Of a stretch of 64,000 bases of DNA, positions 61,353 to 64,000 are shown one piece after another; the first letter of the stretch is position 1, and every line of letters starts with the position of its first letter. Below the pieces are notes generated by a model. That model did not search any database and was not told where the DNA came from. It saw nothing but the letters and a program-made list of their open reading frames with translations. A program made the translations under genes and the position numbers. Source of the stretch: Desulfomonile tiedjei DSM 6799 (lineage in GTDB: Bacteria; Desulfobacterota; Desulfomonilia; Desulfomonilales; Desulfomonilaceae); the NCBI RefSeq assembly GCF_000266945.1, contig NC_018025.1, positions 1,426,001 to 1,490,000 of the forward strand, in the 5' to 3' direction.

Positions 61353-61847
61353 ATGAGACGCTACGAAACTATCGCCGTCCTGGACCCTGATCTCCACGAC
61401 GACGACGTCAAAACATTCACCGAAAAGTACTCGCAGCTCATTATGACTCAGGGCGGGGAAGTCATCAAAGTCGAGGATTGGGGCACCAAGAAACTTGCGT
61501 ACCTGGTGCGCAAGAGAGACAAAGGGCACTACATTCTCTTCGATTACGTCGGAAATCCTGCACTCATTTTCGAGATGGAACGGCAGTTGAAGATTGCAGA
61601 AGACGTCATGAAATACCTCAGCGTTAAACTGGACGATGAGGTCGATCTTGAAGCCTTCAAGCAGCAGGCAAAGCCTGAAGAAGCCGCTCCTGAAGAAGCT
61701 CCTGCCGCAGAAACCGCTGCGCCTGTTGAAGCCGTTGCAGCCCCCGCAGCTGAGGCGCCAGTGGAAGCAGCCCCCGCAGAAGAAACCGAAGAGCCGAAAG
61801 CCGTAGAAGAAGCGGCAACAGAAAGAAAGGAGAGCGAAAATGAGTAA
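61353..61847 (+). CDS. rpsF: 30S ribosomal protein S6 with long acidic C-terminal tail
   Basis: Residues 1 to about 97 are the S6 fold: [20 protein letters not shown], then [20 protein letters not shown] and [11 protein letters not shown]. The C-terminal 65 residues are Ala/Glu/Pro-rich ([20 protein letters not shown] and similar), much longer than in most bacteria. S6 binds the S15-S18 platform of the 30S subunit. AAAGGAG lies 8 nt before the ATG. Its stop overlaps rpsR by 8 bases. A possible S6:S18 autoregulatory leader precedes it. Confidence 0.96.
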   Translation: MRRYETIAVLDPDLHDDDVKTFTEKYSQLIMTQGGEVIKVEDWGTKKLAYLVRKRDKGHYILFDYVGNPALIFEMERQLKIAEDVMKYLSVKLDDEVDLEAFKQQAKPEEAAPEEAPAAETAAPVEAVAAPAAEAPVEAAPAEETEEPKAVEEAATERKESENE

Positions 61848-62082
61848 GCCTCCTAAAAGAAGAAGCTTTCCCCGTAGCAAAGTCTGTCGGTTCTGCGCGG
61901 ATTCTTCTTTGAAGATGGACTACAAGGAACCGAATATTTTACGTGTATTCATCACCGAGCGCGGGAAGATCATTCCCCGGAGGATCTCCGGAAATTGTGC
62001 AAAACACCAGAGACAGCTTACGACAGCCATCAAAAGGGCTCGTAATATAGCCTTGCTGCCTTTTACAGTGCCCAGGCGATAA
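61840..62082 (+). CDS. rpsR: 30S ribosomal protein S18
   Basis: The 80-residue protein has CRFC near the N-terminus (a zinc-ribbon half typical of C+ S18 forms) and the signature [20 protein letters not shown], then [13 protein letters not shown]. It forms a dimer with S6 on the ribosomal platform. AGGAGAGCG lies before the ATG and inside rpsF. rplI follows after 19 bp. Confidence 0.96.
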   Translation: MSKPPKRRSFPRSKVCRFCADSSLKMDYKEPNILRVFITERGKIIPRRISGNCAKHQRQLTTAIKRARNIALLPFTVPRR

Positions 62083-62101
62083 CTGAATTACGGAGGACAC
62101 T

Positions 62102-62575
62102 ATGGAAGTCATACTTCTTGAACATCTGGATGATTTGGGGACTGTCGGGCAGACGGTTAAAGTAAAAGACGGATATGCTCGCAATTATCTGCTCCCGAGA
62201 AAGCTTGCATGTCTCGCAACGCCGCAAAATCTGAATCTCTATCGGACGATCATCGAGGCGAAACAGAAGAAACTCGCTAAAGCGAAATCTGCGGCGGATG
62301 CCCAGGCCGAGCAGATTTCCATTATCGTGCTCGAATTCGTGCGAAAATCCCGGGGACAGGATGGCCGGCTCTTTGGATCGGTCACCAATGCGGATGTTGC
62401 TGCAGAACTTCAGAAACTCGGCTATGAACTGGACAAGAAACGGATATCCCTGTCCGAACCCGTAAAGAAAACCGGCGAATATAAAGCTTCCATACGACTG
62501 CACCCGGAGGTGACTGCTCAGGTGACGATAATCGTCAAGTCAGAGGAAGAATCGGAGAATGTCGCCGGAAAATAA
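62102..62575 (+). CDS. rplI: 50S ribosomal protein L9
   Basis: The 157-residue protein has the two L9 domains joined by a long helix. The N-terminal signature is MEVILLEHLDDLGTVGQTVK, GYARNYLLPRKLA. The helix region AKQKKLAKAKSAADAQAEQI leads to the C-terminal domain with GRLFGSVTNADVA. L9 sits at the base of the L1 stalk. GGAGG lies 6 nt before the ATG. The end overlaps dnaB by 17 bases. Confidence 0.95.
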   Translation: MEVILLEHLDDLGTVGQTVKVKDGYARNYLLPRKLACLATPQNLNLYRTIIEAKQKKLAKAKSAADAQAEQISIIVLEFVRKSRGQDGRLFGSVTNADVAAELQKLGYELDKKRISLSEPVKKTGEYKASIRLHPEVTAQVTIIVKSEEESENVAGK

Positions 62576-63944
62576 CAATACGATCAGAGTCCCCCCACAA
62601 TTCCTTGAAGGCGAACGGGCTATTCTGGGGGGATTGCTGATTGATAACGACGCGATCCCGAAAGTACTTACGGTGCTTTCCCCGGATGATTTCTATCGCG
62701 AAGCTCACCGCATCGTCTTCAAAGCCATTACCGAACTTTTCAATAGAAGCGAACCTGTCGACTGGCTTACCCTGACTGCCGTGCTCAAGGAAACCGGACA
62801 GATGGAGACCGTTGGTGGTCCCGAGTTTCTGACAGAGCTCATCGATGCGGTTCCCAGTGCCGCGAACATTCTCCATTACACGAGAGTTGTCAAAGACAAG
62901 TCCATCCTGAGACAGTTGATTTCCGCATCCACCGAAGTAGTGACCCGCTGTTTCGAAGAGCATGCGAGTATCGACGAGTTCTTGGACGAAGCGGAACAGA
63001 CTATCTTCAAGGTAGGTGAAAGCAGGATTCAAGCAGGTTTTGTCCACATTCAGGATCTCATGAAGGGGAGCTTCGAGACCATCGAACGACTCTACGAACG
63101 CAAAGAGAACATTACGGGAGTCGGTTCGGGATTCAAGGATTTGGACGCGCTTACTGCGGGCTTTCAACCCTCCGACCTGGTTATCATCGCCGGCAGACCA
63201 TCCATGGGGAAGACGTCTTTTGCGCTGAACGTCGGCATGCATGCCGCGATGGAACTGGGTGTTCCTACAGCAGTTTTTTCTCTGGAAATGAGCAAGGAGC
63301 AGATCGCTCTTCGTATTCTCTGTGCAAGGGCCAAAGTTAACCTGAAAACCCTGAGGACAGGGTTCCTGACGTCCGATGACTGGGGAAGGCTGACTCTCGC
63401 TGTCGGGAATATTTCGGAAGCACCTTTTTACGTCGATGACACTCCGGCAATTAACACTCTGGAAATCCGAGCCAAAGCACGTCGTTTGAAAAAGGAACGC
63501 GGCCTCGGACTGGTCATTGTGGATTACTTGCAGCTCATGCGGAGTGCAGTGCGGTCGGATTCACGAGAAAAAGAGATTTCCGATATTTCCAGGTCTTTGA
63601 AGGCGTTGGCGAAAGAAATTTCCGTGCCGGTCATAGCATTGTCTCAGTTGAACAGGAAAGTCGAAGATCGCCCTAACAAACGACCGCAACTCGCGGATCT
63701 CCGTGAATCCGGCGCCATAGAGCAGGATGCGGACGTAATCGTGTTCATCTATCGCGATGAAGTGTACAACAAGAGTCCTGAGAATCCGAAAAAAGGCGAA
63801 GCTGAGATTATCATAGGGAAACAGCGAAACGGCCCCATTGGCACGGTAACAGCGTACTTCGACGCAAAGTTCTCTACCTTCCGGCCCTACACGTCCAGGG
63901 ACGATATGCCCACTGACGATTCCGCTGTGCTCTCCAATATTTAG
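62559..63944 (+). CDS. dnaB: Replicative DNA helicase DnaB
   Basis: The 461-residue helicase has the N-terminal domain (VPPQFLEGERAILGGLLIDN near 11-30) and a RecA-like C-terminal motor with Walker A AGRPSMGKTSFA (211-222), Walker B LVIVDYLQLM and the DnaB sensor/Arg-finger segment KRPQLADLRESGAIEQDAD. It unwinds DNA at the replication fork. The start overlaps rplI, so translation is coupled, a common rpsF-rpsR-rplI-dnaB arrangement. No intein is visible. Confidence 0.96.
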   Translation: MSPENNNTIRVPPQFLEGERAILGGLLIDNDAIPKVLTVLSPDDFYREAHRIVFKAITELFNRSEPVDWLTLTAVLKETGQMETVGGPEFLTELIDAVPSAANILHYTRVVKDKSILRQLISASTEVVTRCFEEHASIDEFLDEAEQTIFKVGESRIQAGFVHIQDLMKGSFETIERLYERKENITGVGSGFKDLDALTAGFQPSDLVIIAGRPSMGKTSFALNVGMHAAMELGVPTAVFSLEMSKEQIALRILCARAKVNLKTLRTGFLTSDDWGRLTLAVGNISEAPFYVDDTPAINTLEIRAKARRLKKERGLGLVIVDYLQLMRSAVRSDSREKEISDISRSLKALAKEISVPVIALSQLNRKVEDRPNKRPQLADLRESGAIEQDADVIVFIYRDEVYNKSPENPKKGEAEIIIGKQRNGPIGTVTAYFDAKFSTFRPYTSRDDMPTDDSAVLSNI

Positions 63945-63945
63945 C

Positions 63946-64000
63946 TACAGAGCGATTGCCAAAAATTCTGACGTTTATCCCACGCTCCGACACACGATAG
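63946..64000 (+). repeat. Family B repeat, copy 7, cut by the window edge
   Basis: TACAGAGCGATTGCCAAAAA followed by TTCTGACGTTTATCCCACGC matches the left end of full copies. The element begins two bases after the dnaB stop codon and continues beyond the window. Confidence 0.75.

Overview
This 64 kb window is a piece of a bacterial chromosome. Gene content points to a Gram-negative anaerobe of the former Deltaproteobacteria (Desulfobacterota): outer-membrane barrel proteins with C-terminal Phe, a heptosyltransferase-type enzyme, LL-diaminopimelate aminotransferase, a MoeA fused to a periplasmic-binding-like domain, an F0 cluster (atpZ-atpI-atpB-atpE) with no F1 genes next to it, FolE2 with QueD, and a VKOR-DsbA fusion. 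A Desulfomonile/Syntrophobacter-like organism is my best guess, from gene content only. No rRNA, tRNA or CRISPR array was seen.

Layout. 0.4-5.5 kb, minus strand: two-domain HAD phosphatase and greA, then two overlapping moeA genes with a good sigma-70 promoter. 6-11 kb: MFS transporter, GT9 glycosyltransferase, a barrel protein and a J-domain protein. 11.3-13.2 kb: leuA behind a classical leucine attenuator whose leader peptide has ten consecutive Leu codons. 13-21 kb, minus strand: Cys/Pro-rich exported proteins, a binding protein, phosphofructokinase, a YchF-like GTPase and an ECF sigma/anti-sigma pair. 21.6-24 kb: dapL-carA. 24.4-27.4 kb: D,D-carboxypeptidase, folE2 and queD. 27.5-35.1 kb: trypsin-like protease, M18 aminopeptidase, divergent lysR and MaoC genes, an auxin-efflux-family carrier that seems to start at CTG, an IscU-like scaffold and a sugar-nucleotide epimerase. 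35-43.7 kb: two candidate small RNAs, an SlyD-like FKBP, small exported and regulatory proteins, an orphan MNT nucleotidyltransferase and a barrel protein. 43.9-55.8 kb, minus strand: TPR membrane protein, VKOR-DsbA, MacB-type permease with a methyltransferase, two ferritin-like proteins and an RND pump. 56.1-57.8 kb: an intact IS1182-family element. 58-64 kb: F0 genes, then rpsF-rpsR-rplI-dnaB.

The least ordinary aspect is the density of structured non-coding repeats between genes. Family A (about 140 bp) has terminal inverted repeats and an internal double hairpin. Family B (184-185 bp) is bounded by TA dinucleotides and looks like a MITE of the IS630/Tc1 kind. Family C (about 220-350 bp) is a chain of seven or eight perfect hairpins whose central modules differ between copies. 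They also touch genes. One B copy lies in frame inside a signal-peptide coding sequence. One A copy appears to supply the stop codon of one gene and the start codon of the next. One C copy is split by the IS1182 element, with a 4-bp target duplication. These events can be read directly in the sequence and are my main findings.
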